From Gracilariopsis chorda (lineage: Eukaryota; Rhodophyta; Florideophyceae; Gracilariales; Gracilariaceae), in contig NBIV01000155.1 of the NCBI GenBank assembly GCA_003194525.1, positions 108,077 to 172,076 of the forward strand: DNA of 64,000 nucleotides, in the 5' to 3' direction. The position numbers were made by a program, and so were the translations under genes. Position 1 is the stretch's first letter, and every line of letters starts with the position of its first letter. A model generated the notes under the pieces. It was not told the origin of the DNA. It made no database searches and worked only from the letters and a program-made list of their open reading frames with translations. Shown piece after piece: positions 30,011 to 41,120 of the stretch.

Positions 30011-30634
30011 TCAATGTGTCATACTTTCCAACATAACTCTTACTGTCTCTTCTTCCCGATAGAATCCACATACCACCATGCTCCACACGCGGGTAAAAGC
30101 TTCCCCTCCGACGTTCACAACTTGTGATGCACCACTTCCAGCTTGTTCCAAAAGCCCCTCACACCTTTTCACCCATGGATTTGGCCCACATCTTTCCATT
30201 CTTTCCACCAATTCCCTTGTTAAATTGCTCTCCCTCACGTGCCACAGCAACTGCCCATGCAATTGAAACCAACCCTCGTCCACACCCCCGTTCCCGCTCA
30301 CAAACAATGCGCCCATCCTGGCAGCCCGCCTAATCATTTCCAGATGCTCCTTGGTCATATTGGACGTTCTAAGCCCTTCAGAGGTGGACACTGAATCAAA
30401 ACAAGCCCACCACTCAACTGTGTCCAGGCGCAAGCTGCCAAGTGTCATTGACCTTGAAGCCGAGTTGGTACCCGTGCCTCGCCGCTGCCAGCCATCACCA
30501 GTGCCTCTGCAACCGAGCACCAGTGGCATTCCAAAGCTCCGCAAGAAAAAAGCCAAGTGTTTGGGTGACAAATCACAACCCACGAAGAAAGGCACACGTG
30601 TGGCATGTGCCAAACGCTTCTGTACGTTGTACAA
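30011..30634 (-). CDS. Hypothetical protein, 207 codons, function unknown
   Basis: A single frame with balanced composition and stretches such as LEMIRRAARMGALFVSGNGG, GWFQLHGQLLWHVRES and LVERMERCGPNPW. I recognise no family. Upstream on the same strand another frame (30791..30573) contains Cys-rich sequence (ACTARSC, CHTC) that could be its N-terminal part after a frameshift or intron near 30600. A 42-bp piece of it recurs at 10942..10983 and in the matching position of the second duplication, so it belongs to a dispersed family and may be TE-derived. The C-terminus may continue past a GACA/GTAAGAG donor-like site near 30048. Confidence 0.4.
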   Translation of the reverse strand: MYNVQKRLAHATRVPFFVGCDLSPKHLAFFLRSFGMPLVLGCRGTGDGWQRRGTGTNSASRSMTLGSLRLDTVEWWACFDSVSTSEGLRTSNMTKEHLEMIRRAARMGALFVSGNGGVDEGWFQLHGQLLWHVRESNLTRELVERMERCGPNPWVKRCEGLLEQAGSGASQVVNVGGEAFTRVWSMVVCGFYREEETVRVMLESMTH

Positions 30635-30965
30635 AATTCAATGCAACAGTGCAAAGAATTCTTTGACCACTGTCAGTCAAAAACACATCACAACTGCGTG
30701 CAGTACAAGCGTACTCCACATTACTGCGCCACCTATAAGCGCTGAATTGAGTCTCATCATCAGTTGAACCGTCCCAAAAACAACAAAGCATACAACACGG
30801 TGCTTTATGATCAAAATTTAAATAGATAAGTAATCTTGCTTTTGCGTATTATTGCACGTTTACTTAGCTATATTCATAGGCTATTAAAGTAAAAGTAGGT
30901 ATAGATTGACACAACTTTGTAGTACTATAGCATATTGTACACTTTGTTAGTTGACATAGTTCATC
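30635..30965. other. AT-rich gap before the copia-order element
   Basis: It includes the Cys-rich frame mentioned for the preceding ORF. From about 30790 it is AT-rich sequence leading to the gag start. A 5' LTR could lie here, but I found no matching partner in the window. Confidence 0.3.
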
Positions 30966-33105
30966 ATGCTACCTCTTAGCGGAAATTTTACTAGCAATGA
31001 AAGGTATGCAAATCAGCAACAACCACAATTTATCGACTTCATCAAGAAGATTCAGGAAAACAATACCCATGCAGAGCCTGTCAAAATAATCAAACTTCTG
31101 GGAACTGAATACCCTCCCGACAAGCTACATACTTTTACAATTTTAAGGAATGGGTTGCTTACGTGCAAGTTCGCAAGGTTTTTAGAAGATCGTAGAATTA
31201 ATCTCTCAGAACATGAAAGCAGTAATATCTTGCAACAGATTACCAAAATTATTTTTGAGGAGTCCAATGTAGAAGGTGTTTCTAATACTAAAGAATTATT
31301 CCAACAAATGCCGGCGCCTGCCCGACCTGCACGATAGCAAGCCCCAAGATATGTCGAAGGTGAAAAAATCACCGGGGACGAGCAGCAGCGTGAGCTCTCA
31401 CCTCCAAAACTTGTGAATGAACATAATCGCTAACGCCAGCTGTGGCGTATTCAAAACGTTAACATTGAGCCACAGAATATCTTCGATTCAGAGATAAGCT
31501 TGCACACTACATTTTGTCCTGCTTCAAACATGACTTTTCGAAGTTTTCCGGAGCTCTGGGTGGGTACTGGGATGAGTTTCCAACCAAGTACCAATACGCG
31601 GCCTTGGAATTTAACCTATCCAATCATCAGAAACTCCAGTATTAACACCATGTTTTAGGTGGAAATGCAAGAAGATTTTACATAAGACATGCTGATGGAC
31701 GAGTGCGAAGCTTCAGGGAAGCTTCAGCAATCATGGCATAATAGTACACTTTGCTCTCTCATTGGCATGGCATTGCTGCCTATCTTCGTAATTTACGAAT
31801 TCTTGTCAGAGAGCTCCTCATTAAGTGATGTTTTGGAGAAACTTCATGAAGAAATTTCAAAACTTGCCCCGCAAGGTCCCGTACACTGCCACTCAGAACG
31901 AAATTGCGTTGAGTCCTTATAGGACGCTGTAACTGGCCATGCCTGGGCCCGAGATGCCTGCAGCAGAGCCAACGCGGGACTGATTAGCTATCACGAACTC
32001 TATGGACAGTTGGAAGCCACAATTCAACTGTATCAAGACGACAGAATCGGTCATATGCGAGATCAAAGGAGTCTTCAGTTAGACTCACTCTACACTGATG
32101 AAATCCAAAATCCCAACACGAGTGAAGCCTTTTATGTTGGCAAATCTCGATAAGTGTGCCATCAGCGTTCCAAAAACCGAACCAACTTTCGTCAATCCAA
32201 AAGCAGACGAAATGTTAACTGTTGGAATTGTAGTAGCTCGGAAATGTCATTGCCGGATGCAGGAAACACAAGGATCTCCCCAACAATGCGGCCAACCGTG
32301 TGCAATATTTGCAACGCAATGGCTGCAAAGATCAGAACAAGGCTTTGAAATGCGTCCTGTATGAAATCTACCAACAGGTCGAAGAGTCCAGTGATTCTTG
32401 TTCAAAAGCGCGGAAACTTAGTTTGCTTGCAATGGCAAGGCAGATATTAATGTAGACGACAAAAAGTCTGATCCTTCCAAAAAAATTTTTTTCGTCGAAT
32501 GCTGGAACGAAAGTTACCGACCTCTCTCTTTCGAACTGCCTTGAGGATTTTTAACACGGGGTACTAATGATTTCTGCCGTAGTGCTCCTTCCAAGCAGCA
32601 GAGCAAGAAAAGACCAAACAAGTAATCTACTGGGTCACTTCGAATCATTCGAATTTGTTCGCAAAAGCAAACAAGATACAGTTCTCAACCACTTCGGTAA
32701 AACTTAATTGACATTCAAAATGTGAGGGCAAGTTCACTTGACAGAAAAAGATGCGAATTCCAGGGCGCATGTCAAGACTCTGGCGCACAACAATCCGTCA
32801 TAGCAGAACAACGGCCCCAAGCGTATTGCAAACTTGTAGGCATTCCATTAAAGCTGAGCCATTCCAAAAAATCGTTAAATTCGGTGATGGCGTATACTTC
32901 AGCCGAGGAACTACGCCAAGTACGCATTCTGTTACCTGGAAACACTTTCATTCCACTATAGATTGACTTTGTTGACGCCTCTGTACCTCTTTTTTTTGGC
33001 GTCAATACTTTGGACCTACATGCTCTTTCTTGTACCTGACAACGTGGACATCATGTTAGTCACCAAACAAAGTCAATTGGTCGATACCAATCACGCGGAA
33101 ATGTG
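30966..33105 (+). pseudogene. gag-protease region of the copia-order element
   Basis: The first frame (30966..31337) is intact for 123 codons; the rest is interrupted at 31335, 31430, 31655, 31919 and 32150. The tail of gag contains the zinc knuckle with its His replaced (SSEMSLPDC, where an H would be expected). The protease has D-S-G-A as active site, followed by GDGVYFS-like flap sequence in an alternate frame, then LVPDNVDIML. It would cleave the polyprotein. It is dead by many stops. Confidence 0.65.
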
Positions 33106-33930
33106 TGAAGTGGAACGCCCTCAGGGAGGGATTCCTGGTACTTGATTGTTGTCCCGATATTATCGGTTGTGTAGTGTGTATATGAACTACGCCCTACTAT
33201 GGTGGATATGGACACGTGGGACACGGTTTTGGGCCATTTGGCGGTTGGCCACAGTAGTGGATGTTTCCACGAAATGTGGAGTATTTCTAATAATTTTAGT
33301 TAATTGTATTTATTATTTTTACACCCATTTCTGGGAAGTTAGTACTTAGTGCGACGGCGCACTGCCGTCGCACCATGTAAAGCTTCCCCAACAAGGGACC
33401 CCGAACCTGGGGATTTGGCTCACGTTGTTGCCGCTTCCGCGCGTTCTCAACTCCTCCTTGGAGAGAAACGCCGTGAACCACGGGAGCTCTAACCCCTTTG
33501 CACACCTAAAGAGACCCATCCTCGGGAGTATAATTGTTCCAATCACATTGTTGTTTCGCCCTGTATAGGGAGTCCTGTCCACCGGCATTGCCGTATTTGT
33601 TCGTCGCTCTCGCGACTCACTCTTGCCCACTCTTCCTCCTTTCCCCCTTTCAGGGTAGTACATCCCGCTACCCGCGGCCCTCCTGTGTGCACCCGCTCAC
33701 ACATCCCCACTTACGTGGAAACATACCTCTACTGAGGATCACACCCCGCTCACGCGGATACCGATTCTTCGCCTTCACCTCCCTGCGCAAGTCGCAACAG
33801 GTGTCCCTGGTGTTACAAACCTGCTTCGCCGCGACACCTCTGTGAGGGCTCTACCCAACTGGGTTCACCTCGTGAGAGGAAGATCCCGAACGTCTTTTGG
33901 TGTTTTTCCCCTTTGGGGCATTGCATCACA
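33106..33930 (+). repeat. Solo LTR (825 bp) inside the copia-order element
   Basis: It begins TGAAGTGGAACG and ends GCATTGCATCACA, the canonical TG...CA. It is flanked by ATGTG (33101..33105) and ATCTG (33931..33935), a 5-bp target duplication with one mismatch. Removing it rejoins the host frame from the end of protease (TRKC) to GHIYLEWD. No internal retroelement genes are present, so it is a solo LTR left by LTR-LTR recombination. Its family is not otherwise seen in the window. Confidence 0.75.
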
Positions 33931-34545
33931 ATCTGGTCATATATACTTAGAGTGGGACCTCTGTGAGATTCTTTACACTAATAGTAAACTCCGAAAAATG
34001 CATATGCACTTCTACCATTTAAGCGCAAGTACGCTTTTCGACTTGATCTCCCGAGCAAAGCCAAAGAATGCCACACCCGATAACAGAACACTCATCGAGC
34101 GTATTTCAAATTCATGTGTCACGTGCCAGCGCTTCACACCTCGGCCACAGTCTTTCCAAGTATCCATTTGAGGCAACATAATATACAACAATGAAATTGC
34201 TTTGGAACATATGTTTTTGAATAAACTGCCAGTTTTACACGTTTTTGGTACACAAAAGCACTGCAGCTCTGCAGCATTCTTAAAGAGCCAAACCACAGAA
34301 GAATTCTGGTATGCATTTATCAGTTGTTCGGCAACATTATACACCGGCTATCAGACAGGATGGGACTGGGTAAAGCCAAATAATTCACATCCGCTCGATG
34401 GAAAGAATTGACCAGCATAGCTGGAATCACCTTACGATTCTCAGGCTTTGAAAGTCATAATTTACCTGGCACTGGAGAACGGTACCATGAGCCCTTACGT
34501 CCTAACTACCAAAGGATTCGATGCAGTGGTCCCGATCCAATTTTC
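33931..34545 (+). pseudogene. gag-pre-integrase and integrase fragment of the copia-order element
   Basis: Reading from GHIYLEWDLC, the gag-pre-integrase helix (KLRKMHMHFYHLSAS) and the CVTCQRF zinc pair are clear. After a stop at 34169 the catalytic-core part continues with PVLHVFGTQ and FLKSQTTEEFWYAF, and after a stop at 34409 with TSIAGITLRFSGFESHN and GERYHEPLR. Several catalytic positions are lost (VDTHTHF-type Asp segment replaced). It ends where tyrosine-recombinase sequence begins. Confidence 0.65.
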
Positions 34546-35619
34546 TTTAAGGAGCACCCCTTGGCGGCAAGTACGATAGCGGAGAGCACACGAAATCAAT
34601 ACGTGCGAGCCTACAAAAGCTTTTGGTCCTCATTTTCTTCCCAAACTAGATCCCCGCCATATTTAGACTACGCTCTATCAGCGTATCTTGAAAAGACTTC
34701 TGAAGAAAACTGCACACCCAGGCCTCGGCAGGAAATATATTACGTGTTGGCATTTCTTTGTTTTGCTTGTCCGGACTCGAGAAGCAGTTTGGGACTATCT
34801 TTACGAACATTAGATGGCTGCTCAAAGCTCGTACCACCGAAGCCAGCTCTTCCGCTGACGCGAAAACTGATGCTCACTTTTGCCGAGTTCTTTCGCAGAC
34901 ACTGCTCTCTCGCAGCCGCTGTTGCAGTATGTGTACAATGATGCACGTTTATGAGAGCCTGAGAAGTTTTGAACCTACGTGAGCAGGACACTTCTTTTCC
35001 AACTTACTTCCGAATGAACCACATTGGGAACCAGGTAGCAGGTATTCCCATTGAGAATTATAAGACTGGACCAAAACAGTTCACTCTGATCCATAATGGA
35101 AACTTCATCTCTCTTCGTCGAGTATTCTTTGAACAAAGAGACTTAAAACCTTCTGAAAAGGTTTTCGATTTGACATATCAGGAAAAAACCGCTTCATTCA
35201 AACATGCCGCATCGTTTCTGGGTCTCGACTAAGCTCGTTTCATGACTCAATCGGCTCGAATAGGTGGAGCGCTTTCTGATTTTCTTGATGGAATTTGTGC
35301 AGAGACTATAGCTATAACTGGAAGATGGCAGTCCCTCACCTCCCTGAAGCGCTATCTAATGAATGGGAGGGTTTGGCTTTTTGAAATTAAAACAGAGTCC
35401 TACTCCACGTCGCGAATTGCTTCTTACGCCCACGTCCTTTCCTCGTTTATGGCAAGGTGTAATCCTCACGCTACTGCCAATGACATCAATCAGAACCACA
35501 AGAAGATTGTTTGCTCTTCTATTCGGGGTGGTATAGGCGACAAGAATCGTCGCAATAGGGCACAAGCAACCATTACCCGCGCGCATTTGGTCCCTTTCAG
35601 TATATTACGGAAGTACTGA
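34546..35619 (+). pseudogene. Tyrosine recombinase (DIRS/Crypton-like), broken
   Basis: The N-terminal core-binding part (TIAESTRNQYVRAYKSFW) and helix region up to about 34930 are in frame with the integrase fragment before it. The first catalytic Arg block reads FMRA-stop-EVLNLREQD near 34950..34985. The C-terminal active site has ARIGGA (second Arg) preceded by Gln where His is expected (TQSAR), GRW for the H/W position, and KRYL with the nucleophile Tyr (35356). A TAA at 35230..35232 also interrupts. Such enzymes cut and join DNA for DIRS retroelements or Crypton DNA transposons. No RT was seen near it, so Crypton or a truncated DIRS remain open. Confidence 0.7.
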
Positions 35620-37640
35620 AGGCGCGTTTCCAATTTCTTTGGCGAAAGAAACTGTCGGCAAAGTGCAGCCATCCCACTGAAAGGTTCCATGAAGATGGCC
35701 GGTCGTAAATAGCCGGTAGAAAGGCGCAACAACTAACACAACAAGAGACAACAACAAAAACAACAATAACAACAATAACATAGTCGGGCTGGCAAGAAAT
35801 GAAGTTGAGGCAGCCCTAGAAGTCGGACCTCTGATCCCCAGAGCGCTTCCGGTTAGAAGACGCCTTCTACTGTCTACCCTCTCCTGCGTCGACAGAAAAG
35901 GTTCAATGCTCTCTAGGAGAGTTCCAGAGGATGGTTAACGACCGAAAGATATACCTTCACCAATACAATCTCTGTGGTCTCTTGCAAGCACTTGCGCGAC
36001 CTCGTAACAGCATTTACTTTGAAAAACCAGAGTACGCTCCTTACGGGCAAGCAATTAAACTCATACGCGGCCTGATCCTTAAAAAGAAGGTCAGCCTACG
36101 GTACGTCGCCTCCCTGCGCAAACAAAATTGTTCAGATCAAAAGCTCGTCAAGGTTTGCCTTCACCACAGCACAAGAACTCAACATAAAGTCGAGTTCAGC
36201 AAAAGGTCAAACACCAGTACCAGCACAGTACACCAAGGTACCCCGTCCACAGATGTACTCGCTGAGCTCACCAGGTCTCACGACCAGACACCGTTATCCG
36301 CCCTACAAAGTAGAACCAGTGGGGAACCCGCTAGACGATACACTCGCTTTGGTTCAAGCTGCTAGGCTAACGCCCCCGAATACCAGGAATTACTCAAAGT
36401 ACTCGGATCAACCACTCGTCGCACTGGACCCACAGTGATGACCAACACATACATAGAAAGACACAAAAAAGCTAAGCATGCAATCACAGGTGCACACACT
36501 TCAACGAGAAACAGTCTAAACCTCACGGAGGAGACCCGAAAACACCACGGGGATCCCATACATACAACAGAGGAACACTCCAACAGACGGTAGCGATCGA
36601 CAGCACGGGCAACAACGGAGGCCCAAACACAATCACGATAGAAATTCGACGTCAAACCACTACCATAACAACCTAAGGGAGGAACGCAAACCAAAGAGAA
36701 AGATCAACACCGCCAACAACACAATCAACACACCCGACGCAACGAGAACGGGACACTGAAACAGCGAAACGGATGAACGGCGGTGAAGCAGAGCAGCGAA
36801 CGACGAACAAGAATGATGATGGCAGAGGTCAGCGGGGCTGGGCCCATAACCTGAAAGATGTTGTAGCTGAGAAGAAAAGGTTGAAAGAAAAGATTGGGGG
36901 ATGCAAGGGAGTTTCGCCAGCTCTAGATCGGAGTTACTGGGATGTTCTAAAATCACAACTTATATAGTACTCTAACTTGCTCGATATCTTAACTTCGATT
37001 ACAAGTGAACTCTAACCAGCCTGCCAGAGACATTCAATACTAGCAATCATCATCAAACATAACATGGCCATGCCAGCACCAACTCATGACACATTACATC
37101 AACTCAGAACAACAACGCACCACCAAATCACTATAAGCTACGTGCCTACAAACAACCATGACAAAGCACAAATTCACATTCCTACACACGCCAACACACG
37201 CCAACACATGCCTCACGTCCAAACTCACTTCTACACTAACATCAAACCATATACGTCCAACCAGCACAAGTTGCGCTTTAACAACAGCATTTTGTACCTG
37301 TAAACCTGAAGACAGCATAAATGCTCCTCACCATAGTGCCACTGTTGTACCACATGTTCCATGTGTCCACACTCATACCTGGCTGTACTGGACACTGTGC
37401 ACACTGTGATAACTTTACTAGCTAGGGACGTGGTAGTGCCCATCTAGCCCACTCGTACAGAACCAATTGTATGCGTTACAATGCATATGTACCTTTGCAG
37501 TAGCCAATCACAGCTCAGATTCACGTTCAGTTTGCACATCCTCGCATATGGGCTTTAACAAAGCCAGCGTCCAAAACAGCCTATGCTACCCGGAACGTTT
37601 GGTTTTCAGTGACAACACAGCCACATCAGCCCACACTGCC
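35620..37640. other. No clear gene; simple sequence
   Basis: It includes a CAA-type microsatellite at about 35730..35780 and AC-rich stretches at 36380..36660 and 37040..37300. A 144-codon plus frame at 35931..36365 (LHQYNLCGLLQALARP) has no recognised domain. I regard the rest as noncoding. Confidence 0.3.
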
Positions 37641-37839
37641 TACCATGCAAGTGCCTGAAAGGCAATGTGACTGGAGCTGTTCTTTTTCCCCGTGACAAAC
37701 AAGGTGAATGGACGGATTTGAGGCCTGATGGGATGCAAATTGTGTGGTTTGCCTTGCCATTCCGGGACAAGAGAACAGCAGCCTGCTGTAAAGCATGGCA
37801 TTGTGCAGCTGAGTTGGGCGAGAGTGGGTGGTATTAAGC
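37641..37839 (+). other. Unassigned protein-like open stretch
   Basis: A frame without its own start reads a coherent sequence (NVTGAVLFPRDKQGEWTDLR, then IVWFALPFRDKRT) and ends GESGWY at a TAA. It contains a CC...H.C cluster (CCKAWHC). It may be an exon or a decayed TE piece; no family is recognised. Confidence 0.2.
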
Positions 37840-39490
37840 GGTGCAAATTGAGGTAATTGGGCACCACCGGGAGGCATTCGAATGCCAGGAATTGCAATTG
37901 CAGTGCCCAATTCGTAGAACAGCCTTACCTCTGTGTGCTGAACTTCTTACTATTCAACTACATGAAAGTATGCCTTTTTCAGAATCTTTTCGCCCCCAAT
38001 CACTTCATTATCATCTTCATCGCTGCCAACAGCATTACATGCACCAGAATTAATTCTATCGGTTATGTGCCTGTTGTACGCAGAGTCCCATACAAAGATA
38101 TCATACCAGAAGGAATCAGCAATGAATGGAAAATTGTCATTGAAATGCTATCCTCCCGCATTTTCCCCCAATTTAGAAATAAACGACTGTAGAGCCTCAT
38201 AGCACCTGCTCTGTGTATCTGCATTAAACACTGCGTCATCCGCTTTTGTATTTGCCTCCAAATTCTCTACCATAATCATGTCTGAGGCAGCATGCTCATT
38301 ATGATCATGAAACAAAGTAGCGATAGAATCGAGATCAAATGTCAAGAAGTCTTCAGCAGATGGACTTTCGCGTTATTCTTGTACCAAAGCCTCAACATCC
38401 TCTGTTCTTAAATGTGTTATTTCTGTTTCTGCCGTTCGGTCTAAAAAGAGAGATACGTGTCTCGCCCGCAGTTTTCACTTCACTATCTTTTCTTCCTGCC
38501 ACCTTTTTGCGGGGATGGGACACAACTTTCAAATTGGTTCTCTACTGGAAAGGAATCAACGTTCTTTCTAGAACATCCGAACACGAAGAGGTATCCTGCA
38601 GCCTGTGCTATTTCCTCTAGGTCTTAAAATATCTGCGAATTTATCCTTCAAAGACGTTGTACCTATCCTCACACACCTTTTGTGAAACGGGCTCTATGGT
38701 ATGACTGTGGGTCCCCGAGAAAGATAAAACTCACTTCATCAATCCTGCTTGTAGTTTTTCAATGATGCAGCTCTGACATGATACTGACCACTTGTGCTTA
38801 ATATAACGAAATCGGGATGTTAATAATGTACTAAGTAGTACGCAAGTTCGGGATATGATGCGGAATCTATGTAGCCCATGAAAGTTTCCAGACTGGCTCA
38901 ATTTATAAATAAAGTTTGGCAAATCTGACATTTCTTCACAGAGGTCTTCTACACCATTAGTAGTATCTGAGCTGGGAGTCTGACTAGCAGATAGATGTGA
39001 AGAAGAGCTCAAATTGATCACCTCAGTATATTTGGTTTTGTGATGACGTGACTGCATTCGTAACAATGTCCTCGATGACACTACTGATGACAAGTGCGCT
39101 GTCCATGAATCTTGTTCTTTTTTGACGACGACGAGAAATTGAATTCTTGACAGAGTCACATTTGTACCAACCATTCGAACTCTCCACAGCTGCTCCCAGT
39201 TTCTCGACACGCGCTTGAATTCTTTCATGATCTCTAACCGAAGCTGATACCCGGGCCCGTTCTCGTTTTTCATATGCACCCTGTACTGAATCCATAACAC
39301 TACAATGCGGGGTGGGCATGAAAGTTTCGGTTGCTTTTTCTATTACTTTTTTCCCAGTGTTGCTATGACGAGCATGTTACCGTCACCGAGCAGGACGGTG
39401 CTCCTAGTTTTCATATTGGGAAGCAGCAACGTCACCTTCGGAAACACTTCCGAAACTCTTGTTTTCTGATGCAAGAGCCATACGCAAGAT
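37840..39490. other. Decayed sequence downstream of the Ulp1 remnant
   Basis: Minus-strand frames at 39319..39023, 39300..38731 and 38345..38148 are partly charged or Ser-rich and could be the C-terminal part of the same element as the Ulp1 fragment. They overlap in different frames and show no domain that I can name. Confidence 0.3.
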
Positions 39491-40160
39491 TTAACGTTTT
39501 GCAGAAATCCTCCTGTATTGATCTTTAAGATGATTTTCGTACCCATATGCAAATGTTAGTTGTGGAAGACTCTCTGGGCTTGCGGCAAAAGAAGTAAAAT
39601 CTGCTCTAACGTAAGCACCACAGCTGTGAGAATCGTTTTGCTTTTCGAACCCCAAAATATCCAGCAAATAGTTCTGTCTCGATGTCATCAATTCAAAAGA
39701 CTTTCGTGGAAATGTGTGGTCAAAAGCAGCCATCAAGAACCTCAGATTATAGTCTGGGCAATTCCAGCCGAGATTATCCCCAACAAATGCAGTTCTTGTC
39801 TCCAACATTTTAAGTTTACTCAACGACCTCTTTTCCGACATCATCCCTCAATTTGCTCTTCTACGACTCAGCGGTACGACCAAAGTGTGTATCTCAAAAT
39901 CACCTTCACACAATGAATATCGAAAAGGACGTACAAAGGTTTCTAGGTGCTCCAAATTGAATTAAGGTTAACTGCCATTGGAATAAAACGACTTCAACAC
40001 TTCAATGAGGTATACGCCTGCGTTGTATGTGCAAAGAACCAATCCATGTTCTGGTTCTATGTCCATGATCCCAGCGGTGATAAAAACATTACACATGTAC
40101 TCACCCAATCGGCAATTGTGAATGAAAACATTTGATGTTGAATGGTTGCGATCGTTCAAG
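39491..40160 (-). pseudogene. Ulp1-like (C48) cysteine protease fragment, TE-type
   Basis: The minus strand holds an Ulp1-type core: a histidine segment IHTLVVPLS near 39880, then KQNDSHSCGAYV near 39620..39660, where the Gln and Cys match the oxyanion Gln and nucleophile Cys of C48 deSUMOylases. Frames break at 39968 and 39845. Many DNA transposons carry captured Ulp1 domains, and the decayed surroundings point to that. Assignment rests on the QNDSHSCG motif and order only. Confidence 0.45.
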
Positions 40161-40684
40161 ATAGGCGTTCCAATGAAGTTAGATATCGAAGAAAATCGAA
40201 ACTTCTGCGAGTCGCTGTCCTGCGCGAAATTCTACTGCCCATGTTTCTTCGAGCCTAAGAAAAAGTTCTCTATCTCTTCAATTTCCCACTGACGTAGTTT
40301 TTCTCTGACACATAAGGTCATAATGCATGCACACAACTACAGAAAGTGTAGAATCTGTTGAATTAAATAAAAGAGAAAGAATTGTTGAAACGACTTCAGT
40401 GTAATCGTAAAAGACGAAGAATTAATACCCACACTTCGTACAGCATAAAGCGATCACTGCGGTCAGAGAGTAAGGTATAGCATTTATATCTCTAGTGCGC
40501 CACTTCAGCTGACTTCAAGGTAACAAGAATGGACATTTAAGATCGAAGGTTCTGTTTGAATGTCAACCAGAAGACAAGCTAAGTTCAGTTTCTCGGTTCG
40601 CAGCTCACAAGCAACAACGAAATACCGTCATATAAAACGGCAACTTTGATTCTATCTAAAACGCAATGCAGAGCCTTGAGAAGC
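40161..40684. other. No gene seen
   Basis: AT-rich, with stops in all frames. Nothing recognised. Confidence 0.3.
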
Positions 40685-41120
40685 AAAAAGAAAAGACAAT
40701 GCAATATACTATTGGTACAGTTGTTTGCCTAAGGCCATGCGTGCCGAAACGCGCACCCGTAGTGCGATCTGAAATTGTACCAAAAAAGCAAGACCCTCTT
40801 GCCCAAGTTCTGCAATGACAAGGCGCACCAGACAGAGAAAGTTTGCTTGTAGTAAAGCGCTGTATTACTGCAATCGAGAAACGCATCAAACAGACAAAAA
40901 TTTGCTTGCAGGAAAGCGCATTAGTATTGCAATCGAAAGTGTACCAAAAATGGCAAAAGCTGTTTGTGGGAAAGCGCACAAGTTTTTTGATCAAACAGCA
41001 CACCAAGCAAAGACATATGTGCTTGCAGTTAAGTGCAAAAGTTGACCGATCTAAAAGTGGACCAGATTGAGAACACTGTGATCGCCGGAAAGCGCACCAG
41101 TCTCGATAGTCAAGAAAAAT
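40685..41120. repeat. Degenerate tandem repeat, unit about 58-60 bp
   Basis: The words TTGCTTGCAGGAAAGCGCA, then TTGCAATCGAAA, then GTACCAAAAA recur in order at a spacing near 58 to 60 bp, at least five times (for example around 40850, 40906, 40964, 41020 and 41080). Units differ strongly. All three forward frames and the reverse frame stay open over much of it, giving false repetitive ORFs (a 187-codon minus frame at 40656..41219 and two plus frames). Confidence 0.65.

Larger units (their letters stand above)
30966..34545 (+). mobile_element. Decayed Ty1/copia-order retrotransposon, 5' half
   Basis: Domain order gag, zinc knuckle, protease, then gag-pre-integrase and integrase, without RT in between, which is the copia order. 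Gag starts MLPLSGNFTSNERY at 30966 and continues through several broken frames to about 32390. The zinc knuckle (CWNC, then SLPDC) is at about 32220..32262. The protease core CQDSGAQQSVI is near 32770..32802. The gag-pre-integrase is at about 33936..34171 (HIYLEWD, HMHFYHLSASTLF, CVTCQRF) and an integrase piece runs to about 34540 (ITLRFSGFESHN). It is split by a solo LTR at 33106..33930. There is no RT, RNase H or LTR pair in the window. Confidence 0.72.
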
